Shown in pieces: positions 1 to 10,000 of a stretch of DNA of 64,000 nt. The position numbers and the translations under genes were made by a program. The notes under the pieces were generated by a model. The model saw only the letters and a list, made by a program, of their open reading frames with translations. It made no database searches and had not been told where the DNA came from. Source of the DNA: Longimicrobiales bacterium (GTDB taxonomy: Bacteria > Gemmatimonadota > Gemmatimonadetes > Longimicrobiales > Gaopeijiaceae); assembly GCA_028278645.1 (NCBI GenBank), contig JANQDZ010000034.1, positions 1 to 64,000 on the forward strand, given 5' to 3'. Within the stretch, counting starts at the first letter, position 1, and each line of letters starts with the position of its first letter.

Positions 1-197
1 AGTGAATCCGGTGTCGGCTGGGCGAGGATATCCTCCCGGTTCCCCGCCCTCGGTTCGATCGTGGTGCTCTTTCCTTGATAGAACCCGAACTGTGGGACAT
101 GCTCGAACATCCACCGGGCCACGTCGCTGTTCGTCGTGATGACCCCTGACGGGAAGCCGAACCGGCCCCGGATCTGTTTTCCCAGAAGGTTATGCAT
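1..197 (-). CDS. Partial ORF of unknown function, runs off left edge
   Basis: An open frame reads leftward from an ATG at 197 and is still open at base 1, giving 65 visible residues. The ATG has a weak GAAAG-type ribosome binding site about 7 bases upstream. The frame also stays open upstream to about 299, but no other start codon was found there. The visible protein has a plausible amino-acid mix (for example NSDVARWMFEHVPQFGF), but I do not recognise the family. It lies just downstream of pyrF on the same strand and could be the third gene of that operon. The sequence between it and pyrF (198-295) shows nothing else. Confidence 0.45.
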   Translation of the reverse strand, partial: MHNLLGKQIRGRFGFPSGVITTNSDVARWMFEHVPQFGFYQGKSTTIEPRAGNREDILAQPTPDS

Positions 198-295
198 GCC
201 GTTCTTTCTCAGAATGCACCGGCACCTTTCTCGGCCGCCGGGAAATTTGTCGTCGCCTGGGGATCCCTTTGCTGGAAACCCCTCAGCTGGAAGCC

Positions 296-1066
296 CTAGA
301 GTACCCCAGCAATGTCCTGGAGAACCTCCCTGGCCGCAGCCTTTCGGTCCGGGGCGCCCGTGATGGCCCTGCCCACGACCAGTACCGAGGATCCGGCTGA
401 GACAGCCCTCCCCGGAGAGAGAACCCGTTTCTGGTCGGCTCCAGCCGGGGTGGTCGTGCCTTTGATTCCGGGGGTCACAAAGAGGAAACCAGGCCTCAGT
501 TGGCCGGCCAGGGCGGAAAGGTCGGCCGCAGAACACACGATCCCGTCCAACCCCGCCTTTTCCGTGAGTTTGGCCAGGTGGAGGACCTGTTCCTCAACGG
601 GCCGAGGCACCCCGCACTCTCCGCCCAGGATCGTGTCGTCGATGCTAGTCAACACCGTCACGGCGATGACGTCGGGTTTGGAATCCTTGTCTCCCGCGGC
701 AGCTTCCGCGCCCTCCCTGGCGGCTTCCATCATAGCGACCCCGCCGGAGGCGTGAACGTTGAACATGGCGACACCCAACTCCGTCGCTGCCTTTGCGGCG
801 CCCTTCACCGTGTTTGGGATGTCGTGAAACTTCAGGTCCAAAAAGACACCCGCCCCGTGGTCTCGTACGAGTCTCACGGCTTCCGGCCCGAATCGTGTGA
901 ACGATTCTTTCCCCACCTTGAACCGGCCGACGAGAGGGCTCAGCTCTTCAACCATCTCCCGAACCTGATCCAGAGTCTGGAGTCCATCCAGGGGAAGACA
1001 GACTTTCTCTCTCGCCACTTTTTCTTGAGGGCTCAGTTCTATCACCCGGCCATTCCTTTCCCACAC
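296..1066 (-). CDS. pyrF: Orotidine 5'-phosphate decarboxylase
   Basis: PyrF converts OMP to UMP, the last step of de novo pyrimidine synthesis, in the cytoplasm. The 256-residue protein carries the family active-site block DLKFHDIPNTV in the first third (Asp/Lys/Asp catalytic set) and a C-terminal VTPGI phosphate-binding loop and VGRAIT segment, as in short bacterial PyrF proteins. The frame given opens at a GTG at 1066; an in-frame GTG at 1045 has a better AAAGGA ribosome binding site and may be the true start. It follows pyrE by about 11 bases on the same strand, so the two are almost certainly co-transcribed. Confidence 0.95.
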   Translation of the reverse strand: MWERNGRVIELSPQEKVAREKVCLPLDGLQTLDQVREMVEELSPLVGRFKVGKESFTRFGPEAVRLVRDHGAGVFLDLKFHDIPNTVKGAAKAATELGVAMFNVHASGGVAMMEAAREGAEAAAGDKDSKPDVIAVTVLTSIDDTILGGECGVPRPVEEQVLHLAKLTEKAGLDGIVCSAADLSALAGQLRPGFLFVTPGIKGTTTPAGADQKRVLSPGRAVSAGSSVLVVGRAITGAPDRKAAAREVLQDIAGVL

Positions 1067-1077
1067 CAGCGGGTCAA

Positions 1078-1758
1078 CTACGTGGCTTTCGGGAAACCGT
1101 TCTTTTCACCCCAACCGAACGGGTCCACCCGCCAGTCTGCCAGAAGGGCGATCTGGTCATCGGACAGGAACCCCCCCGCCTTGGCCGTCTCCAGCAACAC
1201 CGGGAAGGTGAGGAGAGAGGTGAAGTTGCATGAAGGATCGAGGGCCTCGAACTGCTCGGCGGCTTTCTCGAGACCGTAGTTAAAGATGGAGAGGCACCAG
1301 TTACAGTCTCCATTGGCCTCCCTGACCGCTTCCACCGCCCTGGCGGAGCTCCCGCCGGTAGAGATCAAGTCCTCGATGACAACCACCGACTGACCGGCCA
1401 GGTCAGAATCGGCATCCAGGCCTTCGATCCGGTTCTTCAGCCCGTGGCCCTTCGGTTTGTCCCGTATGTAGATGTACGGAAGAGAGAGTACGTCGGCCAA
1501 GAGGGCCCCGTGCGGAATCCCTGCCGTGGCTGTCCCTGCAACCACCTCGGGGTGGATACCGCGGGTTTCGATGATCTCCGCCAGCCCCTGGGCGATGGTC
1601 CTTCGCATCTCAGGGTAAAAGAGGAACATCCGATTGTCGTTATAAATGGGCATCCGGTATCCCGAGGCCCATTGGAACGGGTTGTCAGGATTGAGCTTGA
1701 TGGCCCCGATCCTGAGCCCGAACTCAGCGATTTTCCCACCCAGATTCTCGATGATCAT
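1078..1758 (-). CDS. pyrE: Orotate phosphoribosyltransferase
   Basis: PyrE joins orotate and PRPP to make OMP, the substrate of the next gene, pyrF. The 226-residue protein shows the PRPP-binding motif VVIEDLISTGGSS near residue 125, with the two acidic residues that bind ribose, and a type I PRTase fold pattern around it. The start ATG at 1758 begins MIIENLGGK. It is the first gene of a pyrE-pyrF unit. The 233-base gap upstream (1759-1991) holds no convincing ORF or hairpin and probably contains the promoter. Confidence 0.95.
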   Translation of the reverse strand: MIIENLGGKIAEFGLRIGAIKLNPDNPFQWASGYRMPIYNDNRMFLFYPEMRRTIAQGLAEIIETRGIHPEVVAGTATAGIPHGALLADVLSLPYIYIRDKPKGHGLKNRIEGLDADSDLAGQSVVVIEDLISTGGSSARAVEAVREANGDCNWCLSIFNYGLEKAAEQFEALDPSCNFTSLLTFPVLLETAKAGGFLSDDQIALLADWRVDPFGWGEKNGFPKAT

Positions 1759-1991
1759 CTCCTCGCCGCGCCGGATTCTCTCGGTTTCCTGGTGAACAGG
1801 ATCGCGAGTATCTTAGGCCCCTCCCAATAGGTGTCAAGCGAGGGTCGCCGGGGTCCCTTCCCGCCGGTTTCTCCCTGACTGAGAGCCCTGTCAGATCCCT
1901 CGAATGGGAAAGGAAAACCCCGCGAGTCCGGACGATCGAACCGCGGGGCCATTTCCTACCAGTCCTACCGGCTTGCTGGGTTTCTGAGTTT

Positions 1992-2564
1992 CTACCCGCT
2001 CAGCTCGGGCTCCACGTTTTTCTCGTAACAGTCTTTGCAGATTCCGTGGGAAAGCTGGATATCGCTGTTCTCCGCTACATAATCCTCTAGATCCTGCCAG
2101 TTGGATTGCTCCTCCCAAGAGGCATCTTTGTCCCTGATCTTCTTACAGTACATGCAGATGGGAAGGAGCTTCTGCATGAGCTGGACTTCGGTCTGAAGCG
2201 CCAAGACCCTCTGTGCCACCCGGAGGCGGGCGGTCAGCTCGTCCATATCCACGGGTTTGGTCAGGAAATCATCGGCCCCGGCGTCCATGGCCTCAAGGTA
2301 ACTGCCCTTCCCGCTCAGGGAGGTAAGGACGATGATATAGGTATAGGGCCGGTCCACCTCGGCCCGGATCCGCTCCGTGAGCTCTCCTCCGTCGAAGCCG
2401 GGCATCATCCAGTCGGTGATGATGATCCGGGGTCGTTCCTCCTGGAACACTGACCAGGCCTCCGAGCCGTCCAGGGTTTCTATGACCTCATGCCCCAGTT
2501 CGCGGAGTTTTGTGCTCAGGACTACCCTCGAAACACCCTCGTCTTCAGCAATCAAGATCTGCAT
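1992..2564 (-). CDS. Response regulator with Cys-rich C-terminal tail
   Basis: Residues 1-120 are a CheY-type receiver: acidic pocket near the N-terminus (IAEDEG), phospho-acceptor Asp in ITDWMMPGFDG, Thr/Ser switch in VLTSLSG and Lys in TKPVD. There is no DNA-binding domain. The tail (about residues 130-190) has CMYCKKIRD and HGICKDCYEK, a paired CxxC pattern. From general knowledge this tail also ends some hybrid kinases and regulators; it may bind a metal or sense redox, but its role is not established. The gene starts only about 10 bases after the M28 peptidase on the same strand, so they probably share a transcript. The partner kinase is not visible nearby. Confidence 0.85.
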   Translation of the reverse strand: MQILIAEDEGVSRVVLSTKLRELGHEVIETLDGSEAWSVFQEERPRIIITDWMMPGFDGGELTERIRAEVDRPYTYIIVLTSLSGKGSYLEAMDAGADDFLTKPVDMDELTARLRVAQRVLALQTEVQLMQKLLPICMYCKKIRDKDASWEEQSNWQDLEDYVAENSDIQLSHGICKDCYEKNVEPELSG

Positions 2565-2573
2565 TTCGTTCTC

Positions 2574-4607
2574 TTATCGGCCGCCAAAGAGCCGTCGAAA
2601 AGCTGCGTCATCGGTGGCGAATGCCAGGGCCGCTTCTCCAGACCTCAGGATTCTTATCGAACGGATCCGGTCCCCAGAGGAGAAATCGCCAAGCGCGTGC
2701 TCCCCTGCCACGACGTGGCCTAGCGCAGTGTACCTGTCGTCCAACCCCGCGTTCCCGTCCAGAGTGAGGTAGAAGGTGTTCGGGCCCGACATCCCCAACA
2801 CCCCCCGTCGATCATGCTCCACCGAAGGATTGGGGGTCAAAGGAAGATCCCGCACCACCAGGGACCGCCGGGACTCGGCGTCGATGATAGCGTTGATCAT
2901 TCCTCCCGATACCTCCTCCACCTGGCCCAACGGGGGACCCGACCGACCGCGCCCGCCTCCGGCCTGGCCTCTTGAGCCCTCCGCCAAACGGATGAAGTTG
3001 GCCGTTTGCAGAGGAGCATTCTCATAGTCCAGGCTCACGATCACCCGGGCACCTGAGGTCATTGCGATATCGGCGTAGACCCCGTCCTGGAGATATGTAC
3101 CCTCCCGGGTCAGCGGCTCATCGAGGTTGGCGATGCCGTATGCCACCACGGCGGTGACCAGGGCGGAATGTTTCTGATGTTCCGTGTAAGGGACCAGCTC
3201 GCTGTAGGTGTCGTAGAGAGTGTGCCAGGCCCGTCCATAGGAGTAGTCCGTTTCGGTTCTGAATCGGAAAATGGGAATGCCGGCCATGGCAAAAGACGCG
3301 TGGTCCGAACCACCTGCGGAAGTGGGCACCGTGCTGGGATAGTGATTGACGCTCAGCTCGAAGGGCCACTTTGGGTTTACGTCCACAAGGGGCCCGGTGA
3401 TCTCCCTCATGTCTGCCTCCCAGAGTGGAGGCACCGTCGCCCCGGTAATCGCGCTGGGACTCCCGTCCCGATTGATCATGGTGACGATGTTGTCGTGAAG
3501 CGCCACGTTGTCCGCCACCCAATCCCGGGATCCCACCAAGCCGATCTCTTCGGCGGCGAAGAGGATCATGGCAATGGACCGCTTGGGTGCTCCGCCAGCT
3601 TCCTTGATGAGGCGGAGAGCCTCCATGCCCGGGGAGAACCCGGAGCCATCGTCCACGCCACCGGTCCCACCGTCGAAGGAGTCGAAGTGCCCTCCGAGGA
3701 TCACGTACTCATCGGGGTAGGTCGTGCCAGGAATCACGCCGACGATATTGTGGTAGGGAACGGGGCCCATCTTGAACCAGTTCCTGATATCAAATTCGAG
3801 CTCCACTGGCTCGCCGGCCTCTACCATGGCCCGGATTTCGTCGTACTCGGTTTTTGCCAGCTTGATATCAGGAAGCTGGGGGAGCTTGTCCCAGGAGACC
3901 ACATGCCCGTCCAGAATCTTCAGGGGGAGCGTCCCACTCTGAATGGTGCCCAAGGCCCCGGCGTCCAGGAGAGCCTGTGTGAGGGGAGGCATGAGCTGCG
4001 AGTCGGAGTACTCGGGGCTGTTCCTCCTCCCGTCCCGACCGAACCCGGAGCTCTCACCCGCGATGAGGACCCAAGCGCCATCGAACCTCGCCGGATTGGC
4101 CCGGACTTCTGCCACCGCCTCTTCCACGGCCTCTCGCTTCGCTGCAACCTGCTCCGGGCTGGGTCCCCGGCCCGGTATTGAGAAGGGATCAGCGTTGAGA
4201 ATCGCCGCCCGGCCCCTTTGAACCCCCTTCGTCCCGGCGGTGAAGGAAGGCGTACCGAAGTAGAGGGCCTTCTCTTCAGGAACAACCATCCTCCCGAACC
4301 AGGGTCCCCGGTTGAAGCCCACCGGGACCTCCCCTACTTCGTCCAGATAGGCCTCCAACCCCCACTCCTGGAATTGCCAGAGGGCCCACTCGGCAGCATT
4401 CAAGTAGGCGTCAGACCCAGTAATCCGACCCCCGAAGCGGTTCGTGGCGTAATCGGCCCACTGCATGACCTGGTTGTCGGTGGTGCCTAGCTCGATGATC
4501 CTCTGGACCACCGGGTCTTCTTGGGCATCAACCGGTGTGGTGATGGCTGCGAGGGCCGCGGCGAGAGAAAAAGCGAACGCAAACAACCCAGATGTATGCC
4601 TGAACAT
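2574..4607 (-). CDS. Secreted M28-family metallopeptidase, large form
   Basis: This 677-residue protein starts with a Sec signal peptide ending near TTPVDAQE and is preceded by a GGGAGGA ribosome binding site. An M28 (aminopeptidase/carboxypeptidase Q-like) catalytic core spans roughly residues 280-490. Candidate zinc ligands and catalytic residues are HFDSF, GVDDGSG, AAEEIG, INRDGS and GGSDHASF, all intact. An apical PA-like region probably lies before the core, and a C-terminal extension of about 150 residues is of unknown function. It is likely exported to the periplasm or beyond to digest peptides. It is co-directional with the response regulator downstream. Confidence 0.88.
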   Translation of the reverse strand: MFRHTSGLFAFAFSLAAALAAITTPVDAQEDPVVQRIIELGTTDNQVMQWADYATNRFGGRITGSDAYLNAAEWALWQFQEWGLEAYLDEVGEVPVGFNRGPWFGRMVVPEEKALYFGTPSFTAGTKGVQRGRAAILNADPFSIPGRGPSPEQVAAKREAVEEAVAEVRANPARFDGAWVLIAGESSGFGRDGRRNSPEYSDSQLMPPLTQALLDAGALGTIQSGTLPLKILDGHVVSWDKLPQLPDIKLAKTEYDEIRAMVEAGEPVELEFDIRNWFKMGPVPYHNIVGVIPGTTYPDEYVILGGHFDSFDGGTGGVDDGSGFSPGMEALRLIKEAGGAPKRSIAMILFAAEEIGLVGSRDWVADNVALHDNIVTMINRDGSPSAITGATVPPLWEADMREITGPLVDVNPKWPFELSVNHYPSTVPTSAGGSDHASFAMAGIPIFRFRTETDYSYGRAWHTLYDTYSELVPYTEHQKHSALVTAVVAYGIANLDEPLTREGTYLQDGVYADIAMTSGARVIVSLDYENAPLQTANFIRLAEGSRGQAGGGRGRSGPPLGQVEEVSGGMINAIIDAESRRSLVVRDLPLTPNPSVEHDRRGVLGMSGPNTFYLTLDGNAGLDDRYTALGHVVAGEHALGDFSSGDRIRSIRILRSGEAALAFATDDAAFRRLFGGR

Positions 4608-4713
4608 CAGGAATCCTCCCAGATGGACGGTCGGGAAAACGAACCCGGTAGATTACGTTATCGACCCCTTGTCGGACCAGGCCTCGGGTTTCTCCATCCG
4701 AAGGAGGATTCCC

Positions 4714-7032
4714 TCAGCTACCCACGTCCAGGCAGGCGCCGAACTCCTCCCAGTATTCTTGGAGGAATCGCCCCAGCTGTTGGATTGCGAACTCGACCTG
4801 GTAGCTGGGGAGGTTGCCCGCCTCCGGACCCTGGGAGAAGCGCAGATACAGGCCGCCTACCAACCCGCACTGAAGAGGAGATCCCGGCGTTCCGCCCGAC
4901 TCTCCGACAGCGAAGAGGAGTGATTTGGCGAAGAGGTCGTCGGTGGGCGTGGCCTCTCCGGGTTCGTTGAGGGTCCCGGTCTTTGCCAGAACGGATCTAG
5001 GCAGTCCGGCGTCCACCCAGGCGGCTCGAAGGCCACGAGCCGTCCCATCCACGCCTACCGCCCTCAGGCCGGCCATGAACTCGGGATACCACGGGTGGGA
5101 GGAAAGGCCCAATCCCTCGGAGCCCAACGGGCTCCCAAGGCCCTGATCCGCACCCGCCTCACCGGCACCCGCGCCCCCGGTCCTCTCAGGCTCCGCGAAG
5201 AACTTCATCTGAATCCGCTGATCGGTCACGACCCGAGCGAAGGAATTGGTCAGATCGAGGAGGGTCCATTGGTTCTCCCAGGCCCCGTAGGCATAGCGAT
5301 AGAGCAAGCTGAGATCCGTCCCCCCGGGGGATCCCGGTGCGAGGAGGGCCGGGCGGGACTCTGACGGGAGGAGCTCATAGGGGACTTGGAATGGGCTGCC
5401 ATCGGAGAACTTGATCCCTTCCCATACCCTTCTGCTCCGCCGTCGCGCATCGGAGATGGCTGGATCGGTGGGGAGATCAAAAAGGGCACTCAAACCCTCC
5501 GAGAGCGGGCTTCGGAGCAAGGCCGTACGGGGGACTTCGGTCCCCGAGAGAGGAAGCTCTGAAGCACCACCCCAGGTAGACCCTGGCACGCCACCTTCTA
5601 CCAGCCCCGCCACGAGGAGGGACGCGGCGTACTCGTTGTTGGAGCACCGGAGGAAGTAGCGAAGATTCACTCGCCCCTCCCGGGGTGGGGCACAGTTGAG
5701 GGAGGTCGTAAAAAGGCGTCGAGGGCCCACCCGGGGCATACCCAAGACCGAGGAGACCTGTCCGGACCTCGCCGGAACCGCCATCGACGCCAGATCCGGG
5801 TGCTGGCTGAGGATGGCCGCGGCGAGGAGGGGCTTCACGGCGGATCCCGGGGCGACGCGTTCAAGCAAGGAACTCCGTCCCCGATTCCGCCTCCTCCCGA
5901 CCTCTGCCACCGCCAAGATCTCTCCGTCCGGGATACGGGCCAGGACCATGGTTCCAAAATCGATGGGCAAGTCGACCTGGGCCTTGAGGAACGCATTTAA
6001 CCTTTCCGTCAAATCCAGGCTGGCGTCGGCGCTGACCGACAACTCCACCGCCGCATCCGAAGGAACTCGGCTGGTTGACCCGGCGGGGCCACCGCCCAGG
6101 GAGGAAAACAGGTCCAGAGGGGACGGCAGGTCCACTCGCCGACGCATCCTACCATTGATCCATTGTCTGCTGGAAAGGACCCCTTCCCAGTGGTCGCCGA
6201 AGACCACCGGCTCTAGTGGATCCAAACGGAGGACGGAACCCTCTTGAATTCTGGCCGAATCACCGGAATTGATCCGGCCCCCGTCCAACCATAGGTCCGC
6301 CCACCCGGCTACCGCCCAGCTCTGACCACGATCGTCCTCAGCCAGCTGTAGTGTGGCTTGAGCGATCCTTTCCTCAGACAAGCAGTAAACCCGTACCTCA
6401 GGGGCGTCCGGCACAAACTCACAGAGCTGCCTTCTTCCATCGACGGGGACCACCAGGCTCGCCGGCTTCCTCAACGGGAGGTCCACACGGGGGCTCATGA
6501 GGCCCAACCCCCTGACCACGTCCCTCGCCTGTACCTCACCGCTCCAGTCACCTTCGAGAGGGGAGCGGACCCTGAGACTCCATGCGGCTGGAGCGCGGCT
6601 CAGGCCGACGCCCCCGTCGGGCTTCCGATACGGGCGGAAGATGGAGGGGTTAAACGAGCGGAGGCGATCCCACCAATCTGGGTCTTCCATGCTCAAGTCC
6701 AAGCGTTCCCGTTGGAACCGGTTATAGGCCTGGACCTGGTCGTATAAGAAACCGGCTTGGTCGAAAGCCGGAAAAGCCTCCACGTCCGCCAGGATGGCGA
6801 TGGTATCGTAGGTCACCGTCCGACGGCGGGTGATCCGTTCGTGGACCTCGTCGAAGCGGAGCAAGGTCGTGTCCCCGGCTCCAGCCAAGAGGTCATCCAC
6901 GGCAGCCAGGAAAACCTCGTAGTCCAAGCCCGAACGGACTGACATATCGGTGCTGGCCGAGTACGTTCCCACACCGACCCATACCAGCAACCCAGCCGTA
7001 ATAGCGAGCAGCAGGCCGACAGTAGTCTTCAT
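4714..7032 (-). CDS. Divergent class B penicillin-binding transpeptidase
   Basis: The 772-residue protein has one N-terminal membrane anchor (residues 5-23) and a long extracytoplasmic part. The transpeptidase signatures are present in order: S397-A-V-K400 (SxxK), S464-N-N (SxN) and K684-T-G (KTG). The usual N-terminal dimerisation domain of PBP2/PBP3 is not recognisable; residues 190-285 instead look like a beta-rich domain with a weak FHA-like pattern (inference). Its ATG overlaps the stop of the upstream SEDS-like gene (ATGA), the arrangement expected for a SEDS-bPBP peptidoglycan synthase pair. The sequence is far from standard PbpA/FtsI, so the exact role is unknown. Confidence 0.8.
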   Translation of the reverse strand: MKTTVGLLLAITAGLLVWVGVGTYSASTDMSVRSGLDYEVFLAAVDDLLAGAGDTTLLRFDEVHERITRRRTVTYDTIAILADVEAFPAFDQAGFLYDQVQAYNRFQRERLDLSMEDPDWWDRLRSFNPSIFRPYRKPDGGVGLSRAPAAWSLRVRSPLEGDWSGEVQARDVVRGLGLMSPRVDLPLRKPASLVVPVDGRRQLCEFVPDAPEVRVYCLSEERIAQATLQLAEDDRGQSWAVAGWADLWLDGGRINSGDSARIQEGSVLRLDPLEPVVFGDHWEGVLSSRQWINGRMRRRVDLPSPLDLFSSLGGGPAGSTSRVPSDAAVELSVSADASLDLTERLNAFLKAQVDLPIDFGTMVLARIPDGEILAVAEVGRRRNRGRSSLLERVAPGSAVKPLLAAAILSQHPDLASMAVPARSGQVSSVLGMPRVGPRRLFTTSLNCAPPREGRVNLRYFLRCSNNEYAASLLVAGLVEGGVPGSTWGGASELPLSGTEVPRTALLRSPLSEGLSALFDLPTDPAISDARRRSRRVWEGIKFSDGSPFQVPYELLPSESRPALLAPGSPGGTDLSLLYRYAYGAWENQWTLLDLTNSFARVVTDQRIQMKFFAEPERTGGAGAGEAGADQGLGSPLGSEGLGLSSHPWYPEFMAGLRAVGVDGTARGLRAAWVDAGLPRSVLAKTGTLNEPGEATPTDDLFAKSLLFAVGESGGTPGSPLQCGLVGGLYLRFSQGPEAGNLPSYQVEFAIQQLGRFLQEYWEEFGACLDVGS

Positions 7033-10000
7033 GGCCCCACCCTCCTCCCAGCTTCTTGCCTCCGAGGAGGAGCGTCGGGTTCCTTTAGTGCTGCCAACCC
7101 GAAGACAATCCCGGTTGATAGGCCACTAACCAGTACGACGTCCGCCCAGGAGTTGAGGCCCAGGAAAGGCATGTTCTGCCCAGTAAGCGGAACGAGCGCC
7201 AGGTTGGAGGCAGCCACATAGATCGCCGGCAGGGTCAGCCAGAGAACACCCCCGACCGTCATAGCGAGGATCGCTAATCCGGCTCGTGTGTCCTGAACTG
7301 TCTCGTGCACTCGATAAATCCAGACACCCACCACAACCAACAGGGCCAAATAGACCATCAACACACAGATGCCACCGAGGGCCCCGTGCTCGGACAACAC
7401 GTAGACCGAGTAGGTGTTCTCCGCGTATGAAACCGCGGCCGGCACCCCTCGACCCAAGACGGCGGTCCCAGCAAACCCCGTCCCTGTCAGATCACTGGCG
7501 GCATAGGCTCGCCCACCCCACACCTGATCTCTTGAGGGAGCCGATGCGAAAAGGGCTTCGCTCGGGCCTGCAAAGGCCAGGGCTTCCTCCAGAAGCTCCG
7601 GATCGGACGCCGCGATACTGCGGATCGAGGCCCGGGTAACCGGCCCGCTCATCCCGGCGAGTCTCAGGAGATCTGTGAACGCGTTCCCGACGCTTCCGAA
7701 TTCTTCCGAAAAGGTGGGTAGATCCGGCGCGGCCTTGAGGGCCCCCACCGAAGGGTTAAGCACTGACCAGGCAAAAACCGCGATGGTGGCCGATACCGCC
7801 ACCGATCCACCCACGAGGACTTTTGGAAGTCTGTCGATCCGGGCAGACAGGAGGACTGTCAGAAACATTGGGACGAAGAAGACCAGCCCTAGGCCAAAAT
7901 CGAAAAGCATGAAGACGAGGAGGACGCCCAGGGGAATCACCAGCACACCGAGGGCTTGGATCTGGCTCCGCCGTCCTCCCTTTTCCAGAAGGCGGTGACA
8001 GGCCAAACCCGCCCGAATGGCCAGGAGGAAAAGGATGAAGACCAGGCCGAACCTCACGAAAGGCGGGATGGCCTGGGCGCTCAGGAAGACGAGAATTCCA
8101 AGAACGGCAAGGACACCCACCCACCCCATGCCGGAAAACAACGCATGACCAACAGCCACGAGCCCGGCGTGGCCCCTTTCAATCAGAGACCGGGTGTCCT
8201 CACCCCATGACCTCCGCAGGAGGAATCCGGCCACCACGGAACCGGCACCCAGCAGGACCAGCCCTGGGACAGGCCAGGGGAAGAAGGCAAGGACTCCGAC
8301 ACCCAGGGCGACCAGCACCAGCGACAGAATCCCCCACCCCCGGCGGGAGGGCGCCGCGAAGGCCTTCCACCTCCCGAGGAGGCGATTCGCCGCCAAGAGG
8401 CCGAGGAGGCCCGTTACCGGAACCAGGGCCATCCAGGGAGCGTGGATGGCCAGCGCCAGGACCACCGAGCCGCCGGCGGCAAATGCCAGGGATAGGGCCG
8501 GGTTTTCACCGGGCCCTTCGGCTGTGATGGTATCCAACGGCCGCTCGTCTCGCCGTCTGCCGGAGAGCTGCCTCCGGGTTAAGCCCATGGCCAGCCAGGC
8601 CCCGATGCCCGCCGTCGCCACCACAAGACTTGCGCCCGTTCCTGGACGCTGCCACATCAGGAGCACCATGCTAGCAAACATGAGGAGAAGACCGAGAGCG
8701 GTTCGAATCCGCCCTTTCTTGAGGCCCGCCTGATCCCTGGATCCCCCGGATCCAAGATTGGCATCTCCTTTTCGCGCCCCTGCGTCGGGGGCCCCCGATC
8801 CATTCACCCCTGGTAGGAAGAGTCTCGAGGCGGGTCGTTCGAGCCACCTGATCAAACGCCAGAATGCTGGGGTCCAGCTCGACCATCGACCGAGAGCTAC
8901 CAGCATGAGGGCGAAGGTGATCCATAGCCCCACGGCGGTCTCCGCTGCTCGGTCGTAGAAGGGCGGCGAATAGGCGACCCTCAGCCCGAGGGCGAGCCTG
9001 AGACCGAGGAAAACCAAGAAGACGTTCACGAACGCCCATGCCGCCGACATGTTCGGTGAGGTGGCTTTCCTCCTCTTCCAGATGGCCGGTTCCCCAGAGA
9101 CGGTGGCCAAGGCCCCGACGATGAGCACAAAGAGCCCGAACACGGTGATGAAAACCGCGCTCTGCTGGCCCTGGGCCGCCCGGTGGACCCTTACCAGAAT
9201 CCCAGCCTCGGGAGACTCCTCCGAGGCGGGCAAAGCCTGGATCGGCTGGACGGCTCCGTATGCGAACCGAACTTCCTCATCGGCCCCGACGATCCTGACG
9301 CCGGCCCGATCGGTTTCCAGCCTGGCCAGGAGCGAATACCTAGCGGTGTCCAGGCCGAAGCCACCGAGATCGAAGTGGGCTTGTGGGGGAGGTAGCGCTT
9401 TGGTGGATACCACCGCACAACGATGCGTCTCATCCCCGCACGCCTCGGAGGAAGGCAGCGCCCATCCCGTGGGTCTGGGGCGGCGCACGAACTGCACGGC
9501 AACGGGTGCCGCCACTCGTGACACCCCTGGAACCCGGTCCACGGAGAAAGCCCAGACCTTTCCTCGAGAGGTCACCCAAACGGTGTCCCCTTCACTGACA
9601 AGAGGCGGGCCGTCGGGCCCGAGAGATTCTCCGCTGCTTCGGGCAACCAACCGGAATTCCGGGAGAGCGATCCTCACCCTTCCCAGGGTCCTTCCCGGGC
9701 GTGTTTGGGTGATGATCAGATCCTGAGCGAGGTTCCGGTCCGGCAGGGAGTCCCATTCGAGGTCGGAAAGGAGGATCCCCTGAGACAGGCGGCGGGAAAG
9801 GCGCCAATCCAGAAAAGTGTTCTCGGAGGAAAGTAGTGCTCGGGCGCCGGACCAGTCCAGCGTACCTCGCCTCCCGTCCGGGAGGAGTTGGATCTCGAGT
9901 CCCGGGTTCCCCGCCTCCCCCAAGGGGCTCGGTCCGCCTCCCCGGCCCAGGACCGCGCCCAGAACAGGCGTTCTGGTCCGTCCCCACGGGTTCCACCAGA

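Noticed and set aside
3168-4181. 337-codon plus-strand frame opposite the M28 peptidase
   Set aside because: A by-product of high GC on the antisense strand of a well-supported gene.
8695-8715. tRNA T-arm-like sequence (GCGGTTCGAATCCGC)
   Set aside because: It lies inside the SEDS-like coding sequence and no acceptor, D or anticodon arm can be formed around it.
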